In this document: positions 15,675 to 24,251 of the stretch, one piece after another
Layout of the letters: the number at the start of each line of letters is the position of its first letter
Numbering within the stretch: the first letter of the stretch is position 1
Assembly (NCBI GenBank): GCA_017643925.1
Contig: JAEPML010000005.1
Coordinates: 1 to 64,000 of the forward strand
DNA from: Roseibium sp.
GTDB lineage: Bacteria; Pseudomonadota; Alphaproteobacteria; Rhizobiales; Stappiaceae
Reading direction: 5' to 3'
Length of the DNA: 64,000 bases
Position numbers and translations under genes: made by a program
The notes under the pieces: generated by a model
What the model was told of the DNA's origin: nothing
Database searches by the model: none
What the model saw: the letters and a program-made list of their open reading frames with translations, nothing else

Positions 15675-15944
15675 TCAATGCATCGACAGCCATTCACGGG
15701 CAGAGCGCTGCGCTTCTGCAATCTGGGTCGAGCTCATCTCGCAGGAGATTTCCTTGCGATAGCGGACAGCTTCCGCATTGCCCTTCAGAGCTGCAATGTT
15801 GAACCACTTGTGTGCGGTAACCAGGTCCGCATCACCGTGACGGCCACATGCGCTGTCCATTCCCATCTGGAACAGGATGTCTGCAGTTGCCGGCTTCTCG
15901 CCGATGGCAGCCATGTCTGCCGAATGAATTTCAAAACGAGCCAT
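15675..15944 (-). CDS. SEL1-repeat small protein
   Basis: The chosen start is ATG at 15944 (89 residues) after AAGGGGA; the longer frame to 16127 is basic and unlike coding sequence. The product begins MARFEIHSADMAAIGEK. It carries one SEL1-like helix pair, LVTAHKWFNIAALKGNAEAV, ending in a helical R/E-rich tail. Short single-repeat proteins of this kind are common in Rhizobiales; SEL1 repeats mediate protein-protein contact. The partner is unknown and no operon neighbours are on this strand. Confidence 0.7.
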   Translation of the reverse strand: MARFEIHSADMAAIGEKPATADILFQMGMDSACGRHGDADLVTAHKWFNIAALKGNAEAVRYRKEISCEMSSTQIAEAQRSAREWLSMH

Positions 15945-16370
15945 TTCAAGTCCCCTTTCAATCCTCTGTAAGACTTCTCCAAAACAGTCTGCCGCTTCTG
16001 AAAAGCAGAAAACCGCTCTTTTACCCTGAATTCGACCAGTGAAGATGTCTTGGACACAGTCCCGAAATACACCGATCTGGAAACGCAAGCTTTTCTCAAG
16101 CTTTCCCCGTCGTTTCTTGATTTTCACTTCATCAGGTGGGGTTAAATGGCCGGTTAAGAACTAGGTTTAACGTAATCCGAACAAAAATTTAAAGATCTCT
16201 GAAATTTACCTGTCAGTAATCATAGGCTTTCGAATTCCTCATAAAAATCAAAGACATTCTCGGAAAATTTGACGAGGGCCTTAAACACTCTGTTCACTAA
16301 GACGGAAAAATCAGAATAATCTTGCCGACACGATTTGCCTCTTGCAGCTCATTTCCGGAAGGATTGAACC
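15945..16370. other. divergent intergenic region
   Basis: 426 bp between the SEL1-repeat gene and the hydrolase at 16371. The half next to the hydrolase is AT-rich (16150-16330) and should contain its promoter. No operator, hairpin or small ORF stands out. Confidence 0.4.
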
Positions 16371-17138
16371 ATGAACAATGCGCCGCTTGTTTTCCTCCAT
16401 GGTACGAATGCCGAACCCTGGACGATGGCGCCCTTTCGGACAGTTTTTGAAGAACGCGGCTACGAGTGCCATTCGCCAACCTATCGCTTCCACGAACTAC
16501 CGGATTCCGAGGCCCGGAGCAACGCGCTCAAGGGGCTCAGCATCTCGGACTATGTCGACGACTGTTCAGCCTTCATCGAAACGCTCGACGCGAAACCTGT
16601 CGTTATCGGTCATTCGCTTGGCGGACTGATCGCCCAGCTCCTGTCTGCACGCGGTCTCATTGAAGCCGGCGTTCTGATCAATAGCAGCATCATCAACGGC
16701 ACCCTTCCGACAACCGACATGGAGCGCGCCCTTGGCAAGGGCTTCATGTCGGCCGGACGTTTCTGGGAGGAAGCTCCCGGCCAGGATTTCGAGCTGCTGG
16801 CCGCCTACGGCCTCAATACCATGCCGGAAGGTCAGCAGCACGAAATCTGCGACCGGTTAAGCACCGAGTCCGGCAATGTGCTCTATGAGCTGTTTTTCTG
16901 GATGTACGACGTCAATCAGACAACGAAGGTTGATTTTGAAAAGGCAAAGGCTCCGCTTCTGTTCCTGTCCGGAACGGAGGACAAGGTGGTGCCTCCTTCC
17001 ACCTCCAGAACCATGGCGGAGCGCTATGGTGACCTGGCAACCTTTGTCGAGATTGAGGGACGTTGCCACTACATGCAGCTGGAAACGGGATGGGAACAGC
17101 TGGCGCAGCAAAGCCTGACCTGGATCGAACACTTGTGA
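16371..17138 (+). CDS. alpha/beta hydrolase
   Basis: The 255-residue protein shows the alpha/beta-hydrolase order. LVFLHGTNAEPWTM forms the oxyanion region, VIGHSLGGLIAQLL is the nucleophile elbow (Ser of GHSLGG), the acid lies in LFLSGTEDKVVPP, and the catalytic His is in EGRCHYMQLE. It has no signal peptide, so it is cytoplasmic. The substrate (ester, lactone or epoxide) cannot be told. ATG at 16371 follows GGAAGGATTG. It stands alone, with a separate promoter from the DUF2147 genes downstream. Confidence 0.9.
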   Translation: MNNAPLVFLHGTNAEPWTMAPFRTVFEERGYECHSPTYRFHELPDSEARSNALKGLSISDYVDDCSAFIETLDAKPVVIGHSLGGLIAQLLSARGLIEAGVLINSSIINGTLPTTDMERALGKGFMSAGRFWEEAPGQDFELLAAYGLNTMPEGQQHEICDRLSTESGNVLYELFFWMYDVNQTTKVDFEKAKAPLLFLSGTEDKVVPPSTSRTMAERYGDLATFVEIEGRCHYMQLETGWEQLAQQSLTWIEHL

Positions 17139-17288
17139 TGCACCCCTGGCGGCTCTCAAAAGGCATCCGCCCTCACCCGATCAAAAAAGTTGCCAGCGTT
17201 CCGTAAGGACACGGGTTTTCATTCAACAGAGCGGCATATACATTCCCTTTCCGTAAACGGAAGCTTATCCGTTCGGGAGGAAGAGAAT

Positions 17289-17711
17289 ATGCTAAAATCA
17301 ATCGCGTCTTCTGCACTTGTTGCAGCGGGCCTGTTTGCCGCGTCATCCACTTTCGCGCAGGCCGCAGATGCCAGGGGAGACTGGGTTCGACCGAACGGTG
17401 CGTCGAAGATCCGGATCAGTTCCTGCGGCGGATCGCTTTGCGGCAAGCTGATCTGGCTCCGCGAACCGCGCAATGACACGCAAAATCCGGATGCCGGAAA
17501 ACGCAGCCGCCCGCTGGTCGGCGTTGAGATCGTCCAGTCTATGAAGCCGACTTCCAAGACAAACCAGTGGAAGGGCAAGGTCTATAACGCTGAAGACGGC
17601 AAGACCTACACCGGGTTCATTCAACTGACTTCTGCGAACAAGCTGAAACTGGAGGGCTGCGTAATGGGCGGCCTCATCTGCAAGGGTGAAACCTGGACCC
17701 GCTCCAAATAG
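17289..17711 (+). CDS. secreted DUF2147 protein (first copy)
   Basis: The start ATG at 17289 follows GGGAGGAA; the open frame to 17190 has no ribosome site. A signal peptide covers residues 1-24 (MLKSIASSALVAAGLFAASS ... AQA). The mature part has the DUF2147 features: GDWVRPNG, the paired cysteines in SSCGGSLCGKLIWL, WKGKVYNAEDGKTYTG, and EGCVMGGLICKGETW near the end. DUF2147 proteins form a small beta-barrel in the periplasm; their function is not established. A second diverged copy follows 100 bp downstream. Confidence 0.85.
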   Translation: MLKSIASSALVAAGLFAASSTFAQAADARGDWVRPNGASKIRISSCGGSLCGKLIWLREPRNDTQNPDAGKRSRPLVGVEIVQSMKPTSKTNQWKGKVYNAEDGKTYTGFIQLTSANKLKLEGCVMGGLICKGETWTRSK

Positions 17712-17812
17712 GCAGCTGACTTTGCCAAATCGGCTTGATTTGGCCATCGCCCCGTCGCATTTTCCGGCCAGTGTGTGGCGCATCGGCGTCCGGAATTGCG
17801 ACGGGGGTTCTT

Positions 17813-18277
17813 TTGAATAGCTTGTTTCACACTTCATCAGGCCTGAAGACCAGTGCCCTGGCCGCTCTGTTTGCTGCCATCAGCCTGTCCGGCATATCCG
17901 AAACCCGGGCTGCACCCGACATCAATGGCAAATGGCGCACACCCGCAGGCGCCGTAATCCAGATCAACACATGCGGAAACGCGCCCTGCGGCAAGATCGT
18001 GAGTTTCAAGCCCCCCAAGGGTTACACGATGCAGAACACGCCGGATGCCAACAACAGGGACGCCGCCAAGCAATCACGCAAGGTCCTGGGACTGACCGTC
18101 CTCTGGCGGCTGAAACCGAACGGCAACAGCTGGAAGGGCCGTGTCTATGACCCAAGGCGTGGCTTCAGTGCCAATGCCACCGTGCGGAAGAAGAGCTCGT
18201 CCACGTTGGAAATCCAGGGATGCGTCCGGGTCGTTTTCAATGTGTGTGAAAAGGAAGTGTGGCAAAAGGCCAGGTAG
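17813..18277 (+). CDS. secreted DUF2147 protein (second copy)
   Basis: The frame is open from 17735, but a signal peptide (LKTSALAALFAAISLSGISE ... RA) begins only after a TTG at 17813, so this start is preferred though not certain. The mature sequence repeats the family pattern: INGKWRTPAGAVIQINTCGN, CGKIVSFKPP, WKGRVYDPRRG and IQGCVRVVFNVCEKEVW. It is clearly related to the preceding gene and probably arose by tandem duplication. Both are expected in the periplasm. No catalytic residues can be assigned. Confidence 0.8.
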   Translation: MNSLFHTSSGLKTSALAALFAAISLSGISETRAAPDINGKWRTPAGAVIQINTCGNAPCGKIVSFKPPKGYTMQNTPDANNRDAAKQSRKVLGLTVLWRLKPNGNSWKGRVYDPRRGFSANATVRKKSSSTLEIQGCVRVVFNVCEKEVWQKAR

Positions 18278-18341
18278 CCCGCTTTTGCTCCCCCGACGGC
18301 CCTGTTCCCGGACGCCGCAAAATCTACAACCGCAGCCGGGG

Positions 18342-19055
18342 CTAACGTGCTTTTTGGCCGAAGAGCACGGCCTTCGCATCCTCATCCTTTTCGATGACAA
18401 GCTGCTTCTGCTGCTCGGCACCGACAGAAAGACCGCGTTGGACAGCCGGGCGTGCTTCCATGCGTTCGCGCCAGGCTTTGACATTCGGAAACTCGTCCAG
18501 ATCGATTGCCTGCCGCTGCCACCGTTGCGCCCAACCAAAAATGGCCATGTCCGCGATCGTGTATTGTCCGGCAGCAACGAATTCACGTCCCTCGAGCCTG
18601 CGGTTCAGGACCCCGTAAAGGCGGTGCGTTTCGTTGAAATACCGTTCCAGCGCATAGGGGACCCGCTCGGGCGCATAGTGCCGGAAGTGATGATTCTGAC
18701 CCAGCATCGGGCCGAACCCGCCCATCTGCCACATCAGCCACTCTTCGGTTTCGACACGCTGACGTTCTTCCAAGGGGTAGAACTTCCCGAACTTACGACC
18801 GAGGTATTGCAGGATCGCGCCTGATTCAAACACCGTGATCGGGTCACCACCCGGGCCTTCCGGGTCAATGATGGCCGGCATGCGGTTGTTGGGTGAAAAC
18901 GCGAGGAACGCCGGATCGAATTGGTCGCCCTTGCCGATATTGACCAGTTTCAGGTCATAGGGAACGCCCAGCTCTTCCAACATTATGGAGATCTTCCAGC
19001 CATTCGGTGTCGGCCAATAGTAGAGTTCGATCGGCTTGGTCTGCGATACCGTCAT
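18342..19055 (-). CDS. glutathione S-transferase, Ure2p/YghU type
   Basis: The 237-residue protein has an N-terminal thioredoxin-like domain (IELYYWPTPNGWKISIMLEE, with N-G-W-K in place of a catalytic Cys or Tyr; NNRMPAIID; GGDPITVFESGAILQYLG with the ES glutathione-binding pair). A C-terminal helical domain contains YTIADMAIFGWAQRW. This is the YghU/YfcG-like class, which reduces organic peroxides or disulfides with glutathione rather than conjugating. It is cytoplasmic. It is convergent with the second DUF2147 gene. Confidence 0.9.
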   Translation of the reverse strand: MTVSQTKPIELYYWPTPNGWKISIMLEELGVPYDLKLVNIGKGDQFDPAFLAFSPNNRMPAIIDPEGPGGDPITVFESGAILQYLGRKFGKFYPLEERQRVETEEWLMWQMGGFGPMLGQNHHFRHYAPERVPYALERYFNETHRLYGVLNRRLEGREFVAAGQYTIADMAIFGWAQRWQRQAIDLDEFPNVKAWRERMEARPAVQRGLSVGAEQQKQLVIEKDEDAKAVLFGQKAR

Positions 19056-19080
19056 TCTGTCTCCTTAGCTGCCGGCCTGC

Positions 19081-19554
19081 TCAGGTCAGCATTTTCTTGT
19101 AGCCGAAGTGGCTCTGGTCGAAGCCAAGCCGTTGATAGAAGTGATGAGAGCCTTCGCGCTCCCTGTTCGACGTCAACTGGATCATGCAGGCATCGGCCTG
19201 ACGTGCCAAACCTTCGGCATGATCCATCAGCAACCTGCCAATGCCCTTGCCGCGCTGATCGAAACGTACGTGAACACTTTCCAGTTCCACCCGCGGCCGT
19301 CCCTTGAATGTCAGACCGCGCAGGTAGTGGATCTGGTAGGTGCCAATCACTTCGTCATCACTGTTCAGGGCGACGTAGATATCGACCTCAGGTGCCGCAC
19401 AAAGGGCTTCAAATGCCGGTTGATAATCTTCCCAGCTTTCAAACTCCCGATCCTTTCGCACGGAGGTCGCACCAGCGTTGACGACCGCGACAATTTCCGC
19501 AAGGTGCGACGGGTTCGCTTTTTCCAACCGCACTTGTCGATCCATGCCGCTCAT
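19081..19554 (-). CDS. GNAT-family N-acetyltransferase
   Basis: ATG at 19554 overlaps the stop of the upstream gene (ATGA), giving 157 residues. The longer frame upstream lies inside the YcxB-like gene and is rejected. The acetyl-CoA motif A is visible as VRFDQRGKGIGRLLMDHAE (R/Q-x-x-G-x-G/A), preceded by VELESVHV, and motif B is HHFYQRLGFDQSHFGYKK. The substrate is unknown. It is translationally coupled to the membrane protein at 19551 and lies third in a GT39-YcxB-GNAT operon. Confidence 0.88.
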   Translation of the reverse strand: MSGMDRQVRLEKANPSHLAEIVAVVNAGATSVRKDREFESWEDYQPAFEALCAAPEVDIYVALNSDDEVIGTYQIHYLRGLTFKGRPRVELESVHVRFDQRGKGIGRLLMDHAEGLARQADACMIQLTSNREREGSHHFYQRLGFDQSHFGYKKMLT

Positions 19555-20123
19555 ACATACCTCTGCGCGTTTTGAGTTATCCGAGCATTGAGTTCCGCAA
19601 CCGGCATCTCGGTAGCTCTTTGAGGGACAAAGCAGATCATGCGCGGTGAAATGAGGAGCAGATAATCTTCCCAGACGGACACGAAATGACGGTTCTCGCT
19701 CCAATTGGTCCGCCCTCGAGAGGCCACACCGTTCACGTCCCAACCACTTTCATCGAGGCTTAAATACACACGCGACCCGATCAAGGCCCCAAAAAGCTTC
19801 TTATAGGCGCGCTCTTCGACAAACCGCATCAAAATGAAGGTAAGGACCGCACCGCAAATAAAGGATGCGGCAACACTCAACGCCAACATTTTACCAATAG
19901 GCTCGGGGCCCATCAGAAAATCAGCCACATAAAAATAGAGATTAATGACCGTGACACCACACAATCCGGCGACCACGAAGATAAGCAGATTTGACTTGAA
20001 ACCCGATCTTACCAACTTGGCTTCATTTTTTTGACTGCCCATAAACTCCAGATACTTACAGCTGCCCATCTTAAAGGCTCTATAGTCCTCGTCTGTGAGT
20101 TCAAACTCAAATGTGTGTTTCAT
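19551..20123 (-). CDS. YcxB-like inner-membrane protein
   Basis: The 190-residue product starts MKHTFEFELTDEDYRAFKM, typical of the YcxB-like family. Two membrane helices follow (LIFVVAGLCGVTVINLYFYV and MLALSVAASFICGAVLTFIL) and then a C-terminal beta-rich cytoplasmic part (GWDVNGVASRGRTNWSEN; WEDYLLLIS; CFVPQRA). ATG at 20123 is preferred to the upstream ATGs at 20159 and 20150, which overlap the preceding gene. The function of the family is unknown. Confidence 0.7.
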   Translation of the reverse strand: MKHTFEFELTDEDYRAFKMGSCKYLEFMGSQKNEAKLVRSGFKSNLLIFVVAGLCGVTVINLYFYVADFLMGPEPIGKMLALSVAASFICGAVLTFILMRFVEERAYKKLFGALIGSRVYLSLDESGWDVNGVASRGRTNWSENRHFVSVWEDYLLLISPRMICFVPQRATEMPVAELNARITQNAQRYV

Positions 20124-20149
20124 TTTCAATCCAAAATCGGGCCATTCCA

Positions 20150-21691
20150 TCACTGGCAAGCAATATCATTCGAGTTCAATTCCGCAACGCCCCACCAGGT
20201 CGTCCGCCATCCCGGTTGCTTGAAGGCATGTGGCCAGGAACCGGTAAAGTAGGTGGCCGAAACCGCGGGCTCGGCATCCCAGAATGCGACGCGGGGAAAT
20301 CGTTCTGCAGCCTCTTCCACGGGTTCCCTTTCACCGTCTTCCCAAATGAAAAAACACTTCTCGCGCGGCGCCGTGCGCGCAGGAATTGCACTCGTGACGA
20401 CACGGGCCTTCGGAAAAAGGACCCTCAGGTTGCCGCCGGTATATCCACTATCGGCGATGAGCGTCGCAGTCGCAGCCCCCAGCTCTGAAAGCGGGGATTT
20501 CAAATCTGAATAGGGCTTCATGTGCCGGCATTTGCCGCCGCACCAGAACCTGTCGGGAGCAACGATCCCGGGCACACGGGCAAGAAAGGCCACGGCCACG
20601 AAGGCGACCAGGATTGCGCCCAGCCAGCGCCACTGTTTCCGGAAATCGAACCGTTCAAGATCGGCAAACAGGTATATCGGCAGCAGCAGCATCAGGGGGT
20701 GCATGTGCCGCTCCTTGACATAGGTGGCGCCGGTCACGGCGATCATGATCGCCGTCAGGACAATCATCACCACCACCGTGCGCCCGCACAGGCGCGCAAC
20801 ATTGTTGACCGCTGCCTTGGAGGCTTCCTTCCGACCGAGATAACGTGGCCAGAAAAGCAGCAACAGGATCGGAAGAAGCGGCACGGAAAAACCGATCAGA
20901 CCAAAGCCAAGCTTTCCAAGGCCCTCACCTGCTCTGAGCAGATGAGACGTTTCCGCTGTCACACCCATGGTCTGAGACACGGAAGACAGCAGCTTCAGGC
21001 CTTCGCTCAGGATCCAGTAGGCATAGGGGCTATAGACCACTGCTGCTGCGAGCGGCACGAGCAATAGCCCCGTGATCCGCAGGCGTTGACGCCAGATTGT
21101 GTCACTTGCAGCCGCGATCAGAAGGGCAACCACGAATATCGGATAGGAATGCTTGCCGAGGAGACCAGCGCCTGCCACCGCACCAAATGCCAGGTAGAAC
21201 CCGAGCTTGCCGGTCTCCAGGGCCTTGATGAAGAAGAACGCGCTCGCCGCACAGGCCGTGGTGAGGACAACCGTGTGAGTGACCCCTTCGTGCAGGTTCC
21301 AGCCGAACTGGTAGTAGAGCGAATAGGAGAAGGCACACAGAGCCGCCAGTCGCGGGTTTGCAATCGCCTTGCGGGCGATCAGGAACAGGAACAGGGCAGC
21401 ACAGGAAATCAGTCCGTATTTGACAAACAGCGCCGCGGCAATCGTCGGGCCAAAAACCTGTTGCGCCGACCACAAGAGCCACTCGTAAAGTGGTGGCTGA
21501 CGCAGCATGTAGCCGGCTTCCAGGGTCTGCACGAGCACGTTTTCGAACATGTCGTCGGTGCCAAGCACCGGTGTCGACAGGGCCCGCAGCAACATGTGCG
21601 ACAGACCCCACAGGGCGACGATGGTCCAGACACCGAGCGGCGTGGCGTAGAAGGGCGTGCTTGCAGCGGAGGGGTTCCGGGAGACTGTCAT
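20150..21691 (-). CDS. GT39-type membrane glycosyltransferase (ArnT/PMT-like)
   Basis: The 513-residue protein has about ten to eleven membrane helices through residue 390 and a soluble C-terminal domain. Near the N-terminus is TDDMFENVLVQTLEAGYMLR, with the acidic pair expected in the first periplasmic loop, followed by QPPLYEWLLW. Near the middle is KERHMHPLMLLLPIYLF, typical of GT39 enzymes. These transfer a sugar from a polyprenyl-phosphate donor to lipid A, protein or another acceptor on the outer face of the inner membrane. It is first in a three-gene operon. Confidence 0.85.
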   Translation of the reverse strand: MTVSRNPSAASTPFYATPLGVWTIVALWGLSHMLLRALSTPVLGTDDMFENVLVQTLEAGYMLRQPPLYEWLLWSAQQVFGPTIAAALFVKYGLISCAALFLFLIARKAIANPRLAALCAFSYSLYYQFGWNLHEGVTHTVVLTTACAASAFFFIKALETGKLGFYLAFGAVAGAGLLGKHSYPIFVVALLIAAASDTIWRQRLRITGLLLVPLAAAVVYSPYAYWILSEGLKLLSSVSQTMGVTAETSHLLRAGEGLGKLGFGLIGFSVPLLPILLLLFWPRYLGRKEASKAAVNNVARLCGRTVVVMIVLTAIMIAVTGATYVKERHMHPLMLLLPIYLFADLERFDFRKQWRWLGAILVAFVAVAFLARVPGIVAPDRFWCGGKCRHMKPYSDLKSPLSELGAATATLIADSGYTGGNLRVLFPKARVVTSAIPARTAPREKCFFIWEDGEREPVEEAAERFPRVAFWDAEPAVSATYFTGSWPHAFKQPGWRTTWWGVAELNSNDIACQ

Positions 21692-21833
21692 GCGGCTCTG
21701 AGCATTGGGAAACGTCTTCCAGCGATTTAGCCCATCTCGGAGGGAAAGCCCAGCGCTAGAACCGTGATGAGCGAGAGCGGAACGTCAAATACGTCCGTCT
21801 CCGGTGTTTTTACCGGCAATCAGGCGAAGGTTT

Positions 21834-22229
21834 TCAATCCAGAAACGTCCACGTTTCCGCGCCGTCGAAATGCCGGTGCCCGATGGCTTCGATGGTTCCC
21901 GGCGCAGCCAGGCGCAGGTTGACGGCCATGCGTCCCTTGGAATCGCCCCGCACGGCTTCCCAGTGGGTGGTTGACCCGCACGTTCTGCAGGTGTGGAAAG
22001 CAAGTTCCTTGTCGCCGCGCGAATAGCTCAGTGTCGCGCCCGGGGCAGCGGAAACACTGATATCGCCCGCTTCACCATGTCCCCAGACCGTGCCGAGGCT
22101 GCGGCAGATGGTGCAGTTGCACTCCACTGCCGCCCGCGGCTGGACTTTCATTTCGAAGGACACTGCGCCGCAATGGCATGCTCCGTGGATCGGGAGCTCG
22201 ACGGACGCAGATGTCTCCTCTCCTGCCAT
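21834..22229 (-). CDS. GFA/CENP-V-type zinc protein
   Basis: The 131-residue product has the complete Gfa-like zinc signature: GACHCGAVSFEM, then VECNCTICRSLGTVWG, then FHTCRTCGSTTHWE. Two zinc sites are typical: one structural, and one labile that binds glutathione adducts in the formaldehyde-related enzyme. Most members have unproven activity, so glutathione-dependent formaldehyde activation should not be assumed. It ends 4 bp from gatB on the same strand, reading after it. Confidence 0.88.
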   Translation of the reverse strand: MAGEETSASVELPIHGACHCGAVSFEMKVQPRAAVECNCTICRSLGTVWGHGEAGDISVSAAPGATLSYSRGDKELAFHTCRTCGSTTHWEAVRGDSKGRMAVNLRLAAPGTIEAIGHRHFDGAETWTFLD

Positions 22230-22233
22230 CTTC

Positions 22234-23715
22234 CTAGTCCAGTCCGATCTTCTTTTTCAGAAGCTCATTTACGGCTTGCGGATTGGCCTTGCCCTTGGAG
22301 GCTTTCATCACCTGCCCGACAAACCAGCCGACCAGGTTCGGCTTTTCCTTCGCCTGCTCAACCTTGTCCGGGTTGGCGCCGAGGATTTCATCGACGATGG
22401 CCTCGATGGCACCCAGATCCGTGACCTGTTTCATGCCGCGGTCTTCAACGATCGCCGCCGGGTCACCGCCCTCGGTCCAGACGATTTCAAACAGATCCTT
22501 GGCAATCTTGCCGGAAATGGTTCCCGCCTTGATCAGGTCGATGATGGAGCCGAGTTGAGCTGCAGAAACGGGGCTTTCGGCGAGGTCCTTGCCTTCCTTG
22601 TTCAGGCGGCCGAACAATTCGTTGATCACCCAGTTGGCGGCCAACTTGGCATCGCGCCCCTTGGCGACTTCTTCAAAGAAGTCTGCGGAAGCCCGCTCGA
22701 CAACGAGGATGTCGGCATCATAGGCCGTCAGACCGTAATCATTGACGAAGCGCGCCTTCTTGTCGTCCGGCAGTTCCGGCAAGTGTTCCGCCAGCTCATC
22801 GACAAAGGCCTGGCTGAATTCCAGCGGCAGGAGATCCGGATCCGGGAAATAACGGTAGTCATGCGCTTCTTCCTTGGAGCGCATGGAACGGGTCTCACCC
22901 TTGACAGCATCGAACAGGCGCGTTTCCTGGTCGATCTTCCCGCCATCCTCAAGGATTGCGACCTGGCGGCGGGCTTCATATTCGATCGCCTGACCGACGA
23001 AGCGGATCGAGTTGACGTTCTTGATCTCGCAGCGGGTGCCGAATTCGCCACCGGGGCTGCGGACCGAAACGTTGACGTCGGCGCGCATGGAGCCCTGGTC
23101 CATGTTGCCGTCACAGGTTCCGAGGTAGCGCAGGATTGTGCGCAACTTGGTCAGGTAGGCCTTGGCCTCGTCGGCGGACCGAAGATCCGGCTTGGAAACA
23201 ATTTCCATCAGCGCCACGCCCGACCTGTTCAGGTCGACGAAGGACATGGTCGGATGCTGATCGTGCAGTGACTTTCCGGCATCCTGTTCAAGGTGCAGAC
23301 GTTCAACACCGATCTCGACCTGTTCATCAGGCATGTCGAGCAGGATCTTGCCTTCGCCGACAATGGGCTGTTTGAACTGCGAGATCTGGTAGCCTTGCGG
23401 CAGATCTGGATAGAAGTAGTTCTTGCGATCGAAAACCGATTTCAGATTGATTTCGGCCTTCATGCCCAATCCGGTGCGGATTGCCTGACGGACGCATTCC
23501 TCGTTGATGACCGGCAGCATGCCCGGCATCGCTGCATCGACAAGGCTGACATTGTCGTTCGGGTCCTTGCCGAATTCAGTCGAGGCACCGGAGAAGAGCT
23601 TGGCTTCGGACGTGACCTGGGCATGAACCTCCATGCCAATCACGATCTCCCAGTCTCCGGTCGCGCCCTTGATGAATTTCTTCGGGTCGGGTGTGCGTAC
23701 GTCGACAATCGTCAT
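22234..23715 (-). CDS. gatB: aspartyl/glutamyl-tRNA amidotransferase subunit B
   Basis: The 493-residue protein, starting [17 protein letters not shown] at ATG 23715, carries the GatB signatures [60 protein letters not shown] and [11 protein letters not shown]. Its C-terminal YqeY-like helical domain ends [18 protein letters not shown]. It works with GatA and GatC to amidate mischarged Glu-tRNA(Gln) or Asp-tRNA(Asn). gatC and gatA are not in the window, which is not unusual in alphaproteobacteria. The GFA gene follows within 5 bp. Confidence 0.97.
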   Translation of the reverse strand: MTIVDVRTPDPKKFIKGATGDWEIVIGMEVHAQVTSEAKLFSGASTEFGKDPNDNVSLVDAAMPGMLPVINEECVRQAIRTGLGMKAEINLKSVFDRKNYFYPDLPQGYQISQFKQPIVGEGKILLDMPDEQVEIGVERLHLEQDAGKSLHDQHPTMSFVDLNRSGVALMEIVSKPDLRSADEAKAYLTKLRTILRYLGTCDGNMDQGSMRADVNVSVRSPGGEFGTRCEIKNVNSIRFVGQAIEYEARRQVAILEDGGKIDQETRLFDAVKGETRSMRSKEEAHDYRYFPDPDLLPLEFSQAFVDELAEHLPELPDDKKARFVNDYGLTAYDADILVVERASADFFEEVAKGRDAKLAANWVINELFGRLNKEGKDLAESPVSAAQLGSIIDLIKAGTISGKIAKDLFEIVWTEGGDPAAIVEDRGMKQVTDLGAIEAIVDEILGANPDKVEQAKEKPNLVGWFVGQVMKASKGKANPQAVNELLKKKIGLD

Positions 23716-23947
23716 TTTCGTCAAAAATCCTGTCTGTTTCGATGTCACGCCCTGCTGGCAGCCTGCAAGAATTGCTGCGGCGCGATTGTTGGTTCATGAC
23801 CTAGTCGGGAATTGCCCGGCCTGCAAGGTTTTCCTTGCCGCATGTGTACTCTTTCGCACAATTGCGGGCCCATATGCCGGCAAACTGCCAGAAGCGTCCA
23901 ACACCGGTCGGATTGTCGGCCTTTCCGATGGTTTCAGACGCCCAAAC

Positions 23948-24238
23948 CTACTGCTGTGGCGCCGGTTCGTTTTGCGCCCGTCCGGTCCGCATGATGAAGC
24001 CGATCAGAACAGCCACGGCCTGGTAGAGCTCCACCGGTATTTCCTGGTCCAGCTCGATCTGTGAGAGCGCCTCCGCCATCATCGGGTTTTCCTCGATCGG
24101 CACACCAGCTTCACGCGCAAGCGCTTCGATCTGCTCGGCGACAGTCCCTGCCCCCTTGGCAGTCACCACCGGAGCGCTGTCGTCGTCATATTGAAGTGCG
24201 ACGGCAATCTTCTTGGCGGGCTTGTCCTTCTCGCTCAC
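23948..24238 (-). CDS. FlhB/YscU C-terminal-domain protein (FlhX-like)
   Basis: The start is GTG at 24238 after GAGGAAGAGGG, 13 bp downstream of the FliK-like gene, giving 96 residues. The sequence follows the FlhB cytoplasmic CC subdomain that remains after autocleavage: KKIAVALQYDDDSAPVVTAK, GTVAEQIEALAREAGVPI, EENPMMAEALSQIELDQEIP, VELYQAVAVLIGFIM. No membrane domain or NPTH site is present. Such stand-alone proteins (FlhX in epsilonproteobacteria) can substitute for the FlhB C-terminal fragment in the flagellar export switch. Pairing with a FliK-like protein supports a substrate-specificity role. Confidence 0.85.
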   Translation of the reverse strand: MSEKDKPAKKIAVALQYDDDSAPVVTAKGAGTVAEQIEALAREAGVPIEENPMMAEALSQIELDQEIPVELYQAVAVLIGFIMRTGRAQNEPAPQQ

Positions 24239-24251
24239 GACACCCTCTTCC

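Noticed and set aside
22090..23271. 393-codon forward ORF
   Set aside because: Exact antisense of gatB, whose protein is strongly conserved; GC-rich codons leave the opposite strand open.
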